Shown one piece after another: positions 22,346 through 34,214 of a stretch of DNA of 64,000 bases; within the stretch, counting starts at the first letter, position 1; each line of letters starts with the position of its first letter. The notes under the pieces are model-generated. The model was not told the origin of the DNA, did not search any database, and worked only from the letters and a program-made list of their open reading frames with translations. Position numbers and translations under genes: made by a program. Location of the stretch: assembly GCA_034770075.1 (NCBI GenBank), contig JAVJAP010000028.1:372001-436000 (forward strand), read 5' to 3'. This DNA is from Aralia elata (lineage: Eukaryota > Streptophyta > Magnoliopsida > Apiales > Araliaceae).

Positions 22346-23770
22346 ACGGCGACGATACCCGGCCCCGACGAGACGATCGACCGGCGACGATAACCGGCGA
22401 TCATGAGATGGATGTCCGGCGACGATAACCGGCTCCGACAGATAACCAACCGGCGACGATAACCGGGGGTTACGCGATGGGTGACCGGCGACGATACCCG
22501 GCCCCGACGAGACGATCGACCAGCGACGATAACCGGCGATCATGAGATGGATGTCCGGCGACGATAACCGGCTCCGACAGATAACCAACCGGCGACGATA
22601 ACCGGGGGTTACGCGATGGGTGACCGGCGACGATACCCGGCCCAGACGAGACGATCGACCGGCGACGATAACCGGCGATCATGAGATGGATGTCCGGCGA
22701 CGATAACCGGCTCTGACAGATAACCAACCGGCGACGATAACCGGGGGTTACGCGATGGGTGACCGGCGACGATACCCGGCCCCGACGAAACGATCGACCG
22801 GCGACGATAACCGGCGATCATGAGATGGATGTCCGGCGACGATAACCGGCTCCGACAGATAACCAACCGGCGACGATAACCGGGGGTTACGCGATGGGTG
22901 ACCGGCGACGATACCCGGCCCCGACGAGACGATCGACCGGCGACGATAACCGGCGATCATGAGATGGATGTCCGGCGACGATAACCGGCTCCGACAGATA
23001 ACCAACCGGCGACGATAACCGGGGGTTACGCGATGGGTGACCGGCGACGATACCCGGCCCCGACGAAACGATCGACCGGCGACGATAACCGGCGATCATG
23101 AGATGGATGTCCGGCGACGATAACCGGTTCCGACAGATAACCAACCGGCGACGATAACCGGGGGTTACGCGATGGGTGACCGGCGACGATACCCGGCCCC
23201 GACGAGACGATCGACCGGCGACGATAACCGGCGATCAGGAGATGGATGTCCGGCGACGATAACCGGCTCCGACAGATAACCAACCGGCAACGATAACCGG
23301 GGGTTACGCGATGGGTGACCGGCGACGATACCCGGCCCCGACGAGACGATCGACCGGCGACGATAACCGGCGATCACGAGATGGATGTCCGGCGACGATA
23401 ACCGGCTCCAACAGATAACCAACCGGCAACGATAACCGGGGGTTACGCGATGGGTGACCGGCGACGATACCCGGCCCCGACATGACGATCGACCGGCGAC
23501 GATAACCGGCGATCACGAGATGGATGTCCGGCGACGATAACCGGCTCCGACAGATAACCAATCGGCGACGATAACCGGGGGTTACGAGATGGGTGACCGG
23601 CGACGATACCCGGCCCCGACGAGACGATCGACCGGCGACGATAACCGGCGATCACGAGATGGATGTCCGGCGATGAAAACCGGCTCCGACAAGATAACCA
23701 ACCGGCGACGATAACCGGGGGTTACGCGATGGGTGACCGGCGACGATACCCGGCCCCGAACGAGACGATA
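22346..23770. repeat. 139-bp higher-order tandem array
   Basis: About 10.25 copies of a 139-bp unit. Each unit consists of four related subunits of 35, 34, 35 and 35 bp, each starting CCGGCGACGATAACCGG or a one-base variant (ACCCGG in the fourth). Copies differ by few substitutions, so the array expanded recently. It is GC- and CpG-rich in an AT-rich window. Because 139 is not a multiple of three, each antisense repeat gives an 85-codon frame in a shifting phase; these are not genes. It lies between the antisense genes and the 3' LTR, a position known in plant LTR elements to breed satellite repeats. Confidence 0.95.
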
Positions 23771-23981
23771 GATTGAAAGAGTGAACCCAAAGACTAACAA
23801 ACACGGTCAAGGGGTTGATACATTGACACTCTTACGAATGTCTTGCATGCATTACATCTTATGTTGCATCATAAGCTATATGTGTGGCATCAGGTATGTA
23901 CTGTCATTCTTACGCACTGTCATTCATGCATCGAGTGTCTATTCTTTATCCTGTTCATTTCATTTATCATTTCATAAACAT

Positions 23982-23997
23982 GATAAAGAGGGGCAGC
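23982..23997 (+). other. Polypurine tract of the Tat element
   Basis: The purine-rich run ATAAAGAGGGGCAGC directly precedes the 3' LTR TG and would prime plus-strand DNA synthesis. Confidence 0.6.
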
Positions 23998-26103
23998 TGT
24001 AGACACCCAAATTTTGCGTTTCCTTCTACTAACCATGACAGGAGGGCGAAATCGTCAATTGAACCGGCTTGCGGGAGCAAAGGAGCGGGCATAAGGGCAA
24101 GCGCCCGGCACCGCCGTAATGTTTTGGGCAACCCAAGTTTACGTGACAATAAAGCCGTCCGAGGCAGGCATTTCTGAATGAGGTGGCACGTCTCCTGGAA
24201 ATTCCCGGACTGCAGAATACGAGCCTGTCAGCGAAAACCGACGTTGCGGCACGAAAAGCGAGGCGTGGCACGAAAATCGAGAAAGTCAAGCCCGCCAGCC
24301 GCGGATAGATCTGCGGCCAAGTGGGTGCGCCAGCACGGAAACCAGGAAATCAGCACTACCAGCTGAGTGCGATGGGAGGCGTGCCAGCTGGCCAGCCGCA
24401 GATCCATCTGCGGCCAGCCGCAGATAGATCTGCGGCTGGCTTTGGCCAGCCTATTTAAGCCCAGCTTCGGGCAGCATACAGGAGGTTGGAAGAAATTTGG
24501 AAGAAGATGGATTCAGCACAACAGCAGCACGGAATTTGAGAGAAAAATAGTAGATTTTGCAACAAAAATAGGAAGAAAAGAGAGGAAAAAGAGAGAAATT
24601 TTTACTCCTTTAATTTTGACTGTATCAAATATATTTCTCATACTATTCAAATACCAAGACTTCATCCTTTTGAGATCATTTTGCAAGGTAAAAATTCCCT
24701 TTGGTTATAACAATTCATATCATCTTATTTGCTTAGATGGGATGTAGTTTTCATGTATATTGTTGAACAATCATGGATTAGGGATTACTAGTGAAGGTTC
24801 CATCGGAATAAAATTCTTCCTAATAACCCGAGGATATCCAAGTGATGAAATTTCTAGCTTGTTTAGGGTGATTTATTGGGTGTAATTTATTTAGATTGTC
24901 ATTTCCGGATATCATGGTATATTAGATAAATCCGGGTTGGTTAGTTATGTAGAATTCATTTTGTAGGCATGTATTAATCTCGTGTGAGCCTAGGAATGCG
25001 ACCCCGTGGTCCAAATCCGATAATGGACGTTTTTGATGTATGTGATAGATTCAAGATGCTCGTTTTGTAACATGTAACCATTGGGCCTTAAAACGACGCT
25101 AAGGCGAGGATCGGGTTTAAGGCCCCGTACTAGTGGAATATGTGATTGTTGGCGTTCGGGGATATTTTGATGGTTTACATGCCCATGAATAGCCCCGACG
25201 CGTGTTCATGCTTGATTAAATCTTGTGACACAAAAATGATTTCAAAGATTAAACCATGAAGATTTTCATAAAATCAATCAAATTAGGTTATTAGCTTCAC
25301 GAAGATAAAAAATTAGAAATGCTAATGAATGTCGATTCCTATTTGACGAGAAGGCAAAGGAAAATCGTTTTCAAACATCACAAAAATGATTTTATAAATA
25401 AATGGCGTTTTATTAAACCGTTGTGCATAGGGTTAAAGAGATTCTAGAAGTTGCCCATCATTTGAGTTACAAAAGCAACGTATAGATCTCGATTCCTATT
25501 TTGACGGAAGGTTTAAAACTCTTGTTTCACCAAAACGACACCTAATGAAAGTCTCATTGTTTTGACAAATTAAAATCAAAACCTTTCTCATAAAGAATAA
25601 AGCTTTCTCGTATAAGCCGAAAAGACATTCCGAAGCGTTTTCAAATTAAAGCACGACTTTCCCTAAAAATCCAAATGATTCTTTCATACAAACTCACCAC
25701 AACATTCACATCGGCACACACACACATACGCGCGCACACACACATTTTAGGAATTAAAGGACAGGAAAAGCATCAAGATTGCGGTAACCGTGTTTCACGG
25801 AAGTCGAGGGGTGTCTAATACCTTCCCCTCACTTAAGCAAGCCCCCGAACTCTATGAATCTCGATTCGCAGACTAATTAATTCGGAGTCACATATGAGCC
25901 AGCGATTTATAAAAAACGAAAACTCGGATGAGTTGGTACATCCATTTCAAATATACCAACTGGCGACTCTGGTTAATTGGCTCATCATAAAAAACGATCT
26001 TTCAAAACCCCGTCGACAGCAATGCCGATCTTTTCCAAAAGAATCATTAAATCAAAAGGCTAAAATTGGAAAAGACTAGAAGGGAGAAAACCCGGCGTCG
26101 ACA
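23998..26103 (+). repeat. 3' LTR of the Tat element
   Basis: This 2106-bp copy matches the 5' LTR closely. Visible differences include one T missing in the third palindrome, ACACCCAAGAC shortened to ACCAAGAC, and single substitutions. The CA-rich microsatellite near 25717-25745 differs in length. It ends ...GGCGTCGACA, followed by the AAGTT duplicate. Confidence 0.93.
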
Positions 26104-26108
26104 AAGTT

Positions 26109-26925
26109 CAATGTCAAATGCTAAGTTTGATATTAAAAAATTTGACGGCACAAACAACTTTAGCATGTGGCAATACAAAGTTGTGGATTCGTTATTCCGT
26201 GAGGGATCCGATATTGCACTAGGATCCAAACCGAAAATATTTCTGATGATGATTAGAAATATGTTAACCATCAAGCCTGTGACACAATTCGATTATGTCT
26301 CGCCAAAGATCAAAAATATTTTGTCATGAAAGAGACAATGACTTCAAGTCTTTGGAAGAAGCTGGAAGATAAGTACATGACAAAGAGTGTAGAGAATCGA
26401 CTCTATCTGAAAAAGAAACTCTTTCGATTCCACTTTAAGATTGGTACGCCTATGATTGAGCATCTTGATAATTTCAACAAAATACTTGCCGATCTGTAAA
26501 ATCTAGATGTTGATATTATAGATGAAGATAAGGCTCTACTATTGTTAAATTCTCTACCTGAAACATATGATCACTTAACCACGACTTTGTTATATGGTAA
26601 AGATGAGGTTAAATTCATGGATGTTTCAAATGCTTTGGAGAATAACGAGTACCAGAAGAAGGATCAAAATGATCATAGAGATTCGACACTAGAAGCTCTG
26701 ACTATTGCCCGAGGCAGGACGAACAACAGAAAATCTAGTGGATCTGAAGAGCGAGGCAGATCGCATTCGAAGTCAGGAGGATCATCTCGGAAACGTCTTG
26801 CAAAGGATGAGTGTGCCTATTGTCACGAGAAAGGGCATTAGAAGAAAGATTGTCCAAACAAAGACAAGTCTAATGCAAATATGGCACGAAAGGTTGATGA
26901 TGAAAATGACTCAGCATTCTCTGTT
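26109..26925 (+). pseudogene. Copia gag, main part, decayed
   Basis: Downstream of the Tat insertion the frame opens with FDIKKFDGTNNFSMWQYK, then shifts phase near 26300 and continues through KLEDKYMTKSVENRLYLKKK, a stop at about 26498, LLLNSLPETYDHLTTTLLYG and the zinc knuckle ECAYCHEKGH, where a TAG interrupts just before KKDCP. Gag would coat the element's RNA in particles. The stops and frameshift show long neutral decay. Confidence 0.88.
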
Positions 26926-29900
26926 TCTTCCTCAGTTGATTCATGTGATAGATGGATTCTGGATTCTGGATGTTCCTACCATATGTGTCCAAATCGGCAA
27001 TGGTTCTCAAGTTTCTAGGACATTGATGGATGGCTTGTCTTGATGGGAAATGACAATGCATGCTGGACAAAAGGTATTGGAACTGTACGTTTGAAGATGC
27101 ACGACGGTACAATCAGACGACTGACAGATGTCAGGTATGTCCCTGATCTGAAGAAGAACCTAATATCTCTAGGGGTTCTTGACCCCAATGGTTACAAGGT
27201 TACCATAGAAGGTGGACTTTTGAAGGTTATACGCGGTGCATTCTTAGCTATGAAGGGAATATGAGAAAGAAATCTATATTTCCTTGATGGTCACACAGTC
27301 TCTGGGAGTGCATCTGTCTCCGACTGTATCGAAAAAGCAGATTCGTCTAATACTTCACGACTGTGGCACATGCGCTTAGGGCATGTCGGTGAAAAGGCCT
27401 TGCAGAATTTGGTGAAACGTGGTCTACTAAAAGGTGCTAAGAGTGGGAAACTTGACTTCTGCGAGCACTGTGTCTTGGGAAAGCAGACAAGAGTCAAGTT
27501 CGGCACTGCTATGCATCGTACGAAAGGAACACTGGATTATGTTCACACTGACGTTTGGGGGTCTTCCAGAAATGCTTCATTGGGAAGTAAACATTACTTT
27601 GTGACATTTATTGATGACTTTTCCAGGTATGTCTGGGTGTACACCATGAAGCACAAGGATGAAGTTCTGGATATCTTCCTTAAATGGAAGAAAATGATTG
27701 AAACCCAGACAAGTAAGAAAATCAAGAGGCTAAGATCTGATAATGGAGGGGAATATAAGTCAGATCCATTTTAGAAAGTTTGTCAGGATGAGGGAATAGT
27801 CAGACATTTCACTGTGTCAGGCACACCACAACAAAATGGTGTAGCAGAACGAATGAATCGTACCTTGGTTGATAAGGTTCGATGCATGTTATCCTAATCT
27901 AGATTGAGTAAAGCATTTTGGACAGAAGCTTTGTCATATGCCTCTTTTATCATCAACAGACTCCCTACTTCAGCACTAGATGGGAGAATTCCCAAGGAGG
28001 TATGGTCTGGACAATCCGTTTCTGATTATGATTGTCTACATATATTCAGGTGTTCTGCATATTTTCATGTGAAGGAATCAAAACTGGATCCTAGAGCCAA
28101 GAAAGATGGTTTCATGGGTTTTAGTGAAGGAGTTAAAGCATTTCGTCTGTGGAACCATGAGTCAAAGAAGATCGTGATAAGCAGAGACGTTACCTTTGAC
28201 GAGTCTGTCATGTTAAAACAAACAACTGTAGAAAAGGAGAATCAGAACCAGGTGGAGTTAGATAATCCTGCAACTCTAGAAAAACTAACTCAAATAGTCA
28301 ATCATCCAGAAGATGTGACGATCAGGATGATAGCTCTGTTGAGACGGAGGTACTAGCACAAGCACCGCTACAAGAGACCACACATCAAGAAGAATCTATT
28401 GCCACCAGGAGACCGAAGAGAAATATTCAGATACCTGCTCGATATATTGATATGGTAGCATTTGCACTTCCCATAACTGAAGCTGACATTCCGTACAACT
28501 ACAACGAAGCTATGCTTAGCATAGAACAAGGTATGTGGAAGGTAGTAATGGATGAAGAAATGCAATCTCTTCATCAGAATCAAACTTGGAAGTTGGTTTC
28601 ACTTCCAAAAGGCAAGAAGGTGATTTGATGCAAATGGGTATATGCTATAAGAAGGAAGGTGCTCCAAGAAAAGACAATATCAGGTACAAAGCTAGACTGG
28701 TAGCAAAAGGCTATGCACAGAGGGAAGGAATAAACTATGATGAAGTATTCTCACTTGTTGTTAAACATTCATCTATTCGTTTATTACTAGCTTTGGTACA
28801 ATTTGATCTCGAGCTAGCTCAACTTGATGTCAAAACTGCATTTCTCCATAGAACCTCGGACGAGGAGATTTATATGTCTCAGCCAGATGGGTTCAAAGTT
28901 CCCAGACGAGAGAACTGGGATTGCAAGTTAAACAAGTCACTATATGGTTTGAAGCAGTCACCCCGACAATGGTACAAGCGGCTTGACAGCTTTTTGAAGA
29001 ATTAGAGGTACACACGCAGTCAGTTTGATCCCTGTGTCTATTTGAAAAAACTCCAAGATGGTATATTTGTTTATCTGCTCTTATATGTGGATGATATGTC
29101 AATCGCATCTAAGAGCAAGGTGGAGATTGACAGGCTGAAGGCTCAGCTAAACTCAGAGTTCGAAATGAAGGATCTTGGAGATGCCAAGAAAATTCTTGGA
29201 ATGGAAATTAAGCGAGACAGGGTAAAAGGGACAGTCTGTTTGACACAGACTCAGTATCTGAAAAATGTACTACAGAGGTTTGGTATCGATGATAAGACTA
29301 AACTTGTAAGCACTCCGTTAGCCCCACATTTCAAACTTAGTGTATCCATGTCTCCAAGTACAGATGACGAACAACATCAGATGAATGTTGTCCCTTATTC
29401 TAATGCTGTTGGACCCCTGATGTATGCAATGTGTGTACAAGACCAAATATTTCACATGCTGTCAACATGGTGAGCTGGTATATGCATAATCCTGGCAAAG
29501 GTCACTGGCAAGCAGTGAAGTGGATTCTACGATACATTCAAGGTACTGTAGATATTGGTTTGAAGTTCGAGAGAGACAAGACTGTTGTCAATTGTCTAGT
29601 TGGATACGTCGATTCTGACTATGCTGGTGATCTCGATAAGCATCAATCAACTACTGGTTATGTATTTACTATGGCAGGAGGACCAATAAGTTAGAGATCA
29701 ATGCTACAGTCAACTGTTGCTTTGTCTATTACAGAGGCAGAGTACATGGCGATCACATAAGCAATTAAGGAAGCTATTTGGCTTCACAATTTGGTCAGAG
29801 ACTTGGGAATCTGCCAGGAAAACATTGAGGTTTTTTGTGATAGTCAAAGTGCCATATGTCTGGTAAAGAATCAAGTTCATCATGGTCGTACTAAACATAT

Positions 29901-30069
29901 CGACGTATGGTACCACTTTGTTCGAGAAATAGTAGAAGAAGGCGACATTCTACTTCAAAAAATCAAAACTGCAGATAATCCTGCAGATATGCTAACAAAG
30001 GTGGTTTTAGGGATCAAGTTCCAACATTGTTTGGACTTGGTCAATATCTCTCGTGTTTTTGGCACCTAA
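26926..30069 (+). pseudogene. Copia pol (protease, integrase, RT, RNase H), decayed
   Basis: In order: protease WILDSGCSYHMCP (about 26950); GAG-pre-integrase LWHMRLGHVGEKALQNL with the H2C2 ending CEHCVLGKQ; integrase HTDVWG, RLRSDNGGEYKS and GVAERMNRTLV; RT core ARLVAKGYAQREGINYDEVF, LDVKTAFLH and YLLLYVDDMSIASK (about 29075); RNase H GYVDSDYAGDLDKHQSTTGY, TEAEYMAI and KTKHID-type region NQVHHGRTKHID. Integrase before RT defines Ty1/copia. Phase changes near 28350-28580 and 29440 plus stops near 27774, 27897, 29004, 29694 and 29760 make it non-functional. Confidence 0.92.
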
Positions 30070-30119
30070 GGGTGCATTGGAGGTAGCACAAATTCTTGAA
30101 AGTTCGCCAAGGTGGAGAT

Positions 30120-30403
30120 TGTTGGTATTTGGCTGGTTGGTGGCTCACTGTAGGTAGTAGGTTGGTGGTGGCTGACTTTGTTGAAGATAGAGCACACCAT
30201 TATTGACAGAAGTGTGCTTTAATCTCCTATATAAACCCATATATCCTCCTTTTGTAAATTATCCCTCAGTTTTCAGTTGTTATATATTCAATGCTACCTC
30301 CGTGGAGTAGGCGATTTGCCGAACCACGTAAATCTTTGTATTTCTGTGTGTATGCTAATTCTCACTTTGATTTAGTAGCTTCCGTAGTATCTTCCGCACA
30401 ACA
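30120..30403 (+). repeat. 3' LTR of the old copia element
   Basis: It is preceded by the polypurine tract GGTGGAGAT and is 284 bp long. Relative to the 5' copy it has a 13-bp direct duplication near its end and many substitutions, consistent with the host copia being older than the nested Tat element. Confidence 0.9.
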
Positions 30404-30830
30404 ATAGAGAGACATGAGGGAGGAGAAGAGATTTGAGAGAACTGAAGGGATAAGAAGTGATCTGATGCGACTGAATTTAACTGAGGGGAGAGGAAGCGTG
30501 AATTGAAGAAGTCGCAAATTGGGTTTAACCAAGATGACTCATCAAATAAACTGAGTTAACTCACCGATTTTTCAAATTGTAGGGAACGATTTTTCAAATT
30601 GAATTGATAGGCTTACGATAACTTACGTCATCATTTACGTGTATTTATATATAATAGTAATATAATAGTTGATAGTTGGTAATTGATTAGCATAAGTAGT
30701 ATCTAAATTTCTACCAATTAAATATGATCCAAATTTTAATATTTTTATTTCTAATAAGAGTAGAAAAAAAGAAATATCTTTTTTCCAACTTTTGTGAAAA
30801 AAATCGCACTTTTCTAATATTAAAATTGTA

Positions 30831-31075
30831 CTACCTCTGTTGCAAATTATAAGAGCATTATTCACTTTTAAAAGTTAATTTTAAACATTTTCAAAATCCA
30901 AATTAAGATGATTCACCAAAAATTATGAAACAATATATTTTACAATGAGTAATAATTTTTAATAGTTTACAAATTCCATTATTCAATTAACTAAATTAAA
31001 GAAATTATGTCAATTTTGAGTTTAAAAAATTTTCAAGTTGACTTAAAAGTCAATAATGATGTCATAGGAAGCATA
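30831..31075. mobile_element. Degraded Stowaway-like MITE
   Basis: The left end CTACCTCTGTTGCAAATTAT and a weaker inverted match near 31050-31075 resemble Stowaway ends. A similar body with the same AAGT(T/C)AACTT..AAAGTCAATAA words occurs at 50691-50854. The right end is diverged. Confidence 0.4.
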
Positions 31076-31159
31076 ATCTTTGTCATCTTGAACAAAGAAA
31101 CATGTGATACGTAAAAATAGATATTTATGTTGTCATTATGTAAGGAATCATAGCATATA

Positions 31160-31418
31160 CTCTTTCTGTCCCAAATTAACTGTTCAGTTTTGACTTTTTT
31201 TAGTCAAATTGACTATTTTTAAAATTAATAATTAAGCATTTATAAATATATTTTTTAATATTATAAAAATTGGTATTAGTAGTAAATTGTATATACTTTG
31301 TTTTGGTTATAATCTCTTCACCTATATTTTGGCAAAAATGGTACAAAAATTAGTTTTAAAAATAGGCAATATGACTTTAAAAAGTCAAAACTAAACAATT
31401 AATTTGGGACGGAGGGAG
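31160..31418. mobile_element. Stowaway MITE
   Basis: The left end CTCTTTCTGTCCCAAATTAA and the reverse complement of the right end, CTCCCTCCGTCCCAAATTAA, form inverted repeats over roughly 40 bp, flanked by TA (31158-31159, 31419-31420). Length 259 bp, no coding capacity. Confidence 0.88.
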
Positions 31419-31785
31419 TATATATTTTCGTGGCATTTGATGTTGATTCGAGTGCAGTTTGACGTTGTTTTAGGGTCAAACTAGATTATGAGCACCCATG
31501 AATTAAACCACATTATGAGCAACCCTACCTCTTCCTGCATTAGGAGCAGCCCTAGCTACTTCTCTGTGCCTCAAATGATCCACGGACTAATGCAGTAAAG
31601 ACTTGTCCGTTTGGGTGTGTTTGGTTTTTGGGCAGATTTTAAGCCTCAAACTCACCGCACCAGAACTGGTGCAATAAGTTTGGGGCTTAAAAGTTGTATA
31701 TATGAGTTAAAAAAGTTGTGTTAAAACGAACAAGATTATCAAGTGCGTTTGGACACTAAAAACAGCAAAAGCTTCAAGCCAAACA
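31419..31785. other. Intergenic flank of the second copia insertion
   Basis: No gene recognised. It ends with AAACA (31781-31785), the left target duplication of the following element. Confidence 0.5.
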
Positions 31786-31803
31786 TGTTAGAATATTTTA
31801 TTT
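31786..31803 (+). repeat. Left outer LTR stub (18 bp) and ATTT filler
   Basis: These 18 bp equal the first 18 bp of the inner LTR. From 31804 the sequence turns into (ATTT)n and then inverted gag near 31822, so the junction looks repaired with slippage filler. Confidence 0.7.
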
Positions 31804-31847
31804 ATTTATTTATTTATTTTAAGAGAACCCTTAAATTGTTCCTCGGC

Positions 31848-32099
31848 TTAAACTAAGTACTCTTTAGCATTCTCAAAGTCAGAAATGGCTCTTCGAATTA
31901 CTGTCGTGATAGAGTTTTTCATAATCATAAGGGATATGCGGTTAGATCGCTCCCACTTTTCGTAAATAACCTTTTGCTCAATTGAGCTTGTAGCTGTAAG
32001 TGGAGCAGGAGGATCCACTCGTAATGCATAGTCCATAACCATAACGCCGAGAACAATTTTCACTTGCTCTTTCCAAGCAGTAAAATTAGTCCCATTCAA
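31848..32099 (-). pseudogene. Copia gag N-terminal fragment, displaced
   Basis: The minus frame LNGTNFTAWKEQVKIVLGVM continues with ALRVDPPAP and NRISLMIMKNSI, the conserved start of copia gag. It ends at a TAA, with a few more gag-like codons (AEEQFKGSL) after it before the junction near 31822. Upstream on the minus strand are leader and primer-binding site, so it is a genuine gag start attached to the inner LTR. The matching C-terminal part lies 5.4 kb away at 37465-37734. Confidence 0.85.
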
Positions 32100-33357
32100 G
32101 GCTTCAATTCCAGAGAGATACTAGAAATACTAGTTGGAGTCAATGCTGAAACATAATTAAGCTCATAAGCATGCTTACATAAAACTAAAAGAAAACTACA
32201 ATGTACAACAGTAATTAATAATTAATCATAATAAAAACCAACTGTAGGGCAAGCAGTTAGTTACATAAAATCTATTTACAACACCCAAAAAATAGATTTT
32301 AATGAGATTTTGGTGCATAATTATCAATCTTTCGTTGGTCGAATTAATAATATGCTAATAACATCCCCATAAAATAATGCACAACACATTTATCCACGCA
32401 TCACCGTTGGGCAGAAACGAAATAAACATGTTACTTATGCAATAAAATTCCATTTAATAAATTTTAATTCTAATTTTTCCGTTGGGTAAAATTAAAATTT
32501 TCATTTATCAAATATAACATTATGTGACTTTTCTTAATCTTAAATTGTTTCAATTAATAACCCTCCGTTGGGTTGATTATTAATTTTAACAATAAAAGAG
32601 TCACGCAAACATGTAAATTATTATGATCAAACTCAATTTTCTTTAAACAATATATTAATCAAGTTTGAAAATTAACACTATTTGTAATTTACATGCAATA
32701 ACTTAAAAGCCCTAATAATATATCACATCATGTTCTAAAATCTTAAATTAAGATATATAGTTATGAACATGAATTGACTACATATAAAATAATCAAATTA
32801 ATTCTAACTTGAATACATGAGGACATAAAAATACCATATAGTCTGAATGGCTAAAAAATAAAATAAAATTCAATACATGTATATACTGATGGTTTCATGT
32901 GAAATTGAATTAATATAAATACCATCAAAATAATATATTACATGTATAATAGATGTTTAGCATGTCATCATAAATTAAAAGGTAATACTACTAAGCATGC
33001 TTATAGTTTCATGAATAGATCAAGTGAGCAAGCATAATACTATAATATGAAATATAATGCTTAATAAAGCCAACATGATGCCATAGATACTTGATAACGA
33101 AAAATAAGTATTAAAGAATAGATTATATTCCACAAAATGAATACAATACGTAAGGGATATAAGTTGACTTCATTATCAATACAACTCATGAGGAATCATA
33201 ATCACGAATTATGAATGGAAACAAATTTATATTCCTTTCGAAAATTCCTTAACATACTGCATACTGAATAGTTCTCTATTATACCAATAAAGAGGTTATG
33301 TGGAATTAAAATTTCTAGCATAACAATATAATTAATTTATTCTATACAATAGCGTAA

Positions 33358-33377
33358 CCCATGCTCTTAATACCAAA
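33358..33377 (-). other. Primer-binding site adjoining the inner LTR
   Basis: On the minus strand TTTGGTATTAAGAGCATGGG follows the LTR end, close to the tRNA-Met-type site TGGTATCAGAGC. The leader continues to about 32150. Confidence 0.7.
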
Positions 33378-33809
33378 TGTTAAATAAATTATATCGGAAC
33401 GTGCTATTGCATTAAATAAAATAAAATCAATTAATCATAACATTGAGTACTTACATGAATTGAGAGAAGACATCTTGTATGTATCACGCTTCCGCTGCAC
33501 TTAAGGGTGAAAGCCTTCAATTGTCTCTCTCAATCTTATGATAGATGTATAGGTGTGTATAAAATTCTTGAGACGACAATTGGGACCAAACCCTAACTGT
33601 TTTATTTATAGAATAGCTAAGGGTCAAAATCGTCCATCAAGATTATGAAACCCTGGGGCCCATTATGCCAAATACTATTAGTAATATTATTTATAGGCCA
33701 CATAATTAATTACCAAACCCATAAATAAGCTTATTAAATTAATACAATATGTAAGCCCAATAATTACATAAATAGTAGAGGCCATATAAGGAAATAAAAT
33801 ATTCTAACA
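33378..33809 (-). repeat. Complete inner LTR (432 bp)
   Basis: On the minus strand it begins TGTTAGAATATTTTATTTCC and ends ATTTATTTAACA. A polypurine tract (33810-33824, AGTGGGAGAA on the minus strand) precedes it and a primer-binding site follows it, so it acts as 3' LTR to the pol on one side and 5' LTR to gag on the other. Its last 214 bp are an inverted match to 37739-37952 with only a handful of differences. Confidence 0.88.
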
Positions 33810-34214
33810 TTCTCCCACTTGGCCGAAATACTATTTATATACAAAACATAACGCTTACAATCATTCATTTGGCCAAGTATTAATTTAATATCTACATCCT
33901 GTTCAAATAAAAGCACCAATGCGAATTAACACAATCTTTGTGTCACTAATTAACACAAGATCCCCATTAGTTACACAATTAGTACTTTCATTAGAACAAA
34001 GATTAACATTAAGCATAACAGGTATGAATAGAGTTTACATAATTGGTAATAAATTAAACTCATTCATATGGTCCAAAACGTAATTGTTTGCTCATAAAGT
34101 TCTCATGTGTGCACAATAAAGAGAATAGCAAACTGTAAACATAATGTGAAGTTCAAAACAATGAGCTCAAAAATGTTGTCTTACATCAAAGTAATTCACT
34201 AATTAAGACTATCA

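Larger units (their letters stand above)
8425..26103 (+). mobile_element. 17.7 kb Ty3/gypsy Tat-lineage (Ogre/Retand-like) retrotransposon
   Basis: LTRs 8425-10534 and 23998-26103 begin TGTAGACACCC and end GGCGTCGACA. Both outer flanks are AAGTT (8420-8424, 26104-26108), a perfect 5-bp target duplication. Order is leader, gag, protease with G-patch, intron, RT, RNase H, second RNase H, integrase, then antisense genes and a tandem array before the 3' LTR. Great length, dual RNase H and antisense ORFs after pol are Tat-lineage traits. LTR copies look nearly identical by eye, with isolated substitutions and a few short indels, so insertion is recent relative to the host copia. Several frame breaks in gag-pol suggest this copy is not autonomous. 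Confidence 0.95.
7528..30403 (+). mobile_element. Old Ty1/copia LTR retrotransposon, split by a nested element
   Basis: LTRs at 7528-7798 and 30120-30403 begin TGTTGGTATT and end CACAACA. Flanking pentamers ATAAA (7523-7527) and ATAGA (30404-30408) are a slightly decayed target duplication. Removing the Tat insertion (8425-26103 plus one AAGTT) leaves an element of about 5.2 kb with gag, protease, integrase, RT and RNase H in that order, which is the Ty1/copia arrangement. Motifs resemble the Tork lineage. In-frame stops, frameshifts and the interruption mean no functional protein can be made. Confidence 0.92.

Noticed and set aside
22470..23655. Series of 85-codon antisense frames with near-identical peptides
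   Set aside because: They arise because a 139-bp tandem unit shifts phase by one base each copy; they are shadows of the repeat, not a protein family.
22346..23770. CRISPR-like regular repeats
   Set aside because: There are no unique spacers. The whole unit repeats, the context is a plant retrotransposon, and no cas genes exist.
23781..24177. Frames over the 3' LTR boundary (73 and 97 codons)
   Set aside because: They straddle the polypurine tract and LTR start and lack domains.
31786..33809. A separate element bounded by TGTTAGAATATTTTATTT inverted repeats
   Set aside because: The matching ends do form an inverted repeat, but the flank at 33810 is a polypurine tract. AAACA duplicates occur only at 31781 and 37953, so the full unit is 31786-37952.
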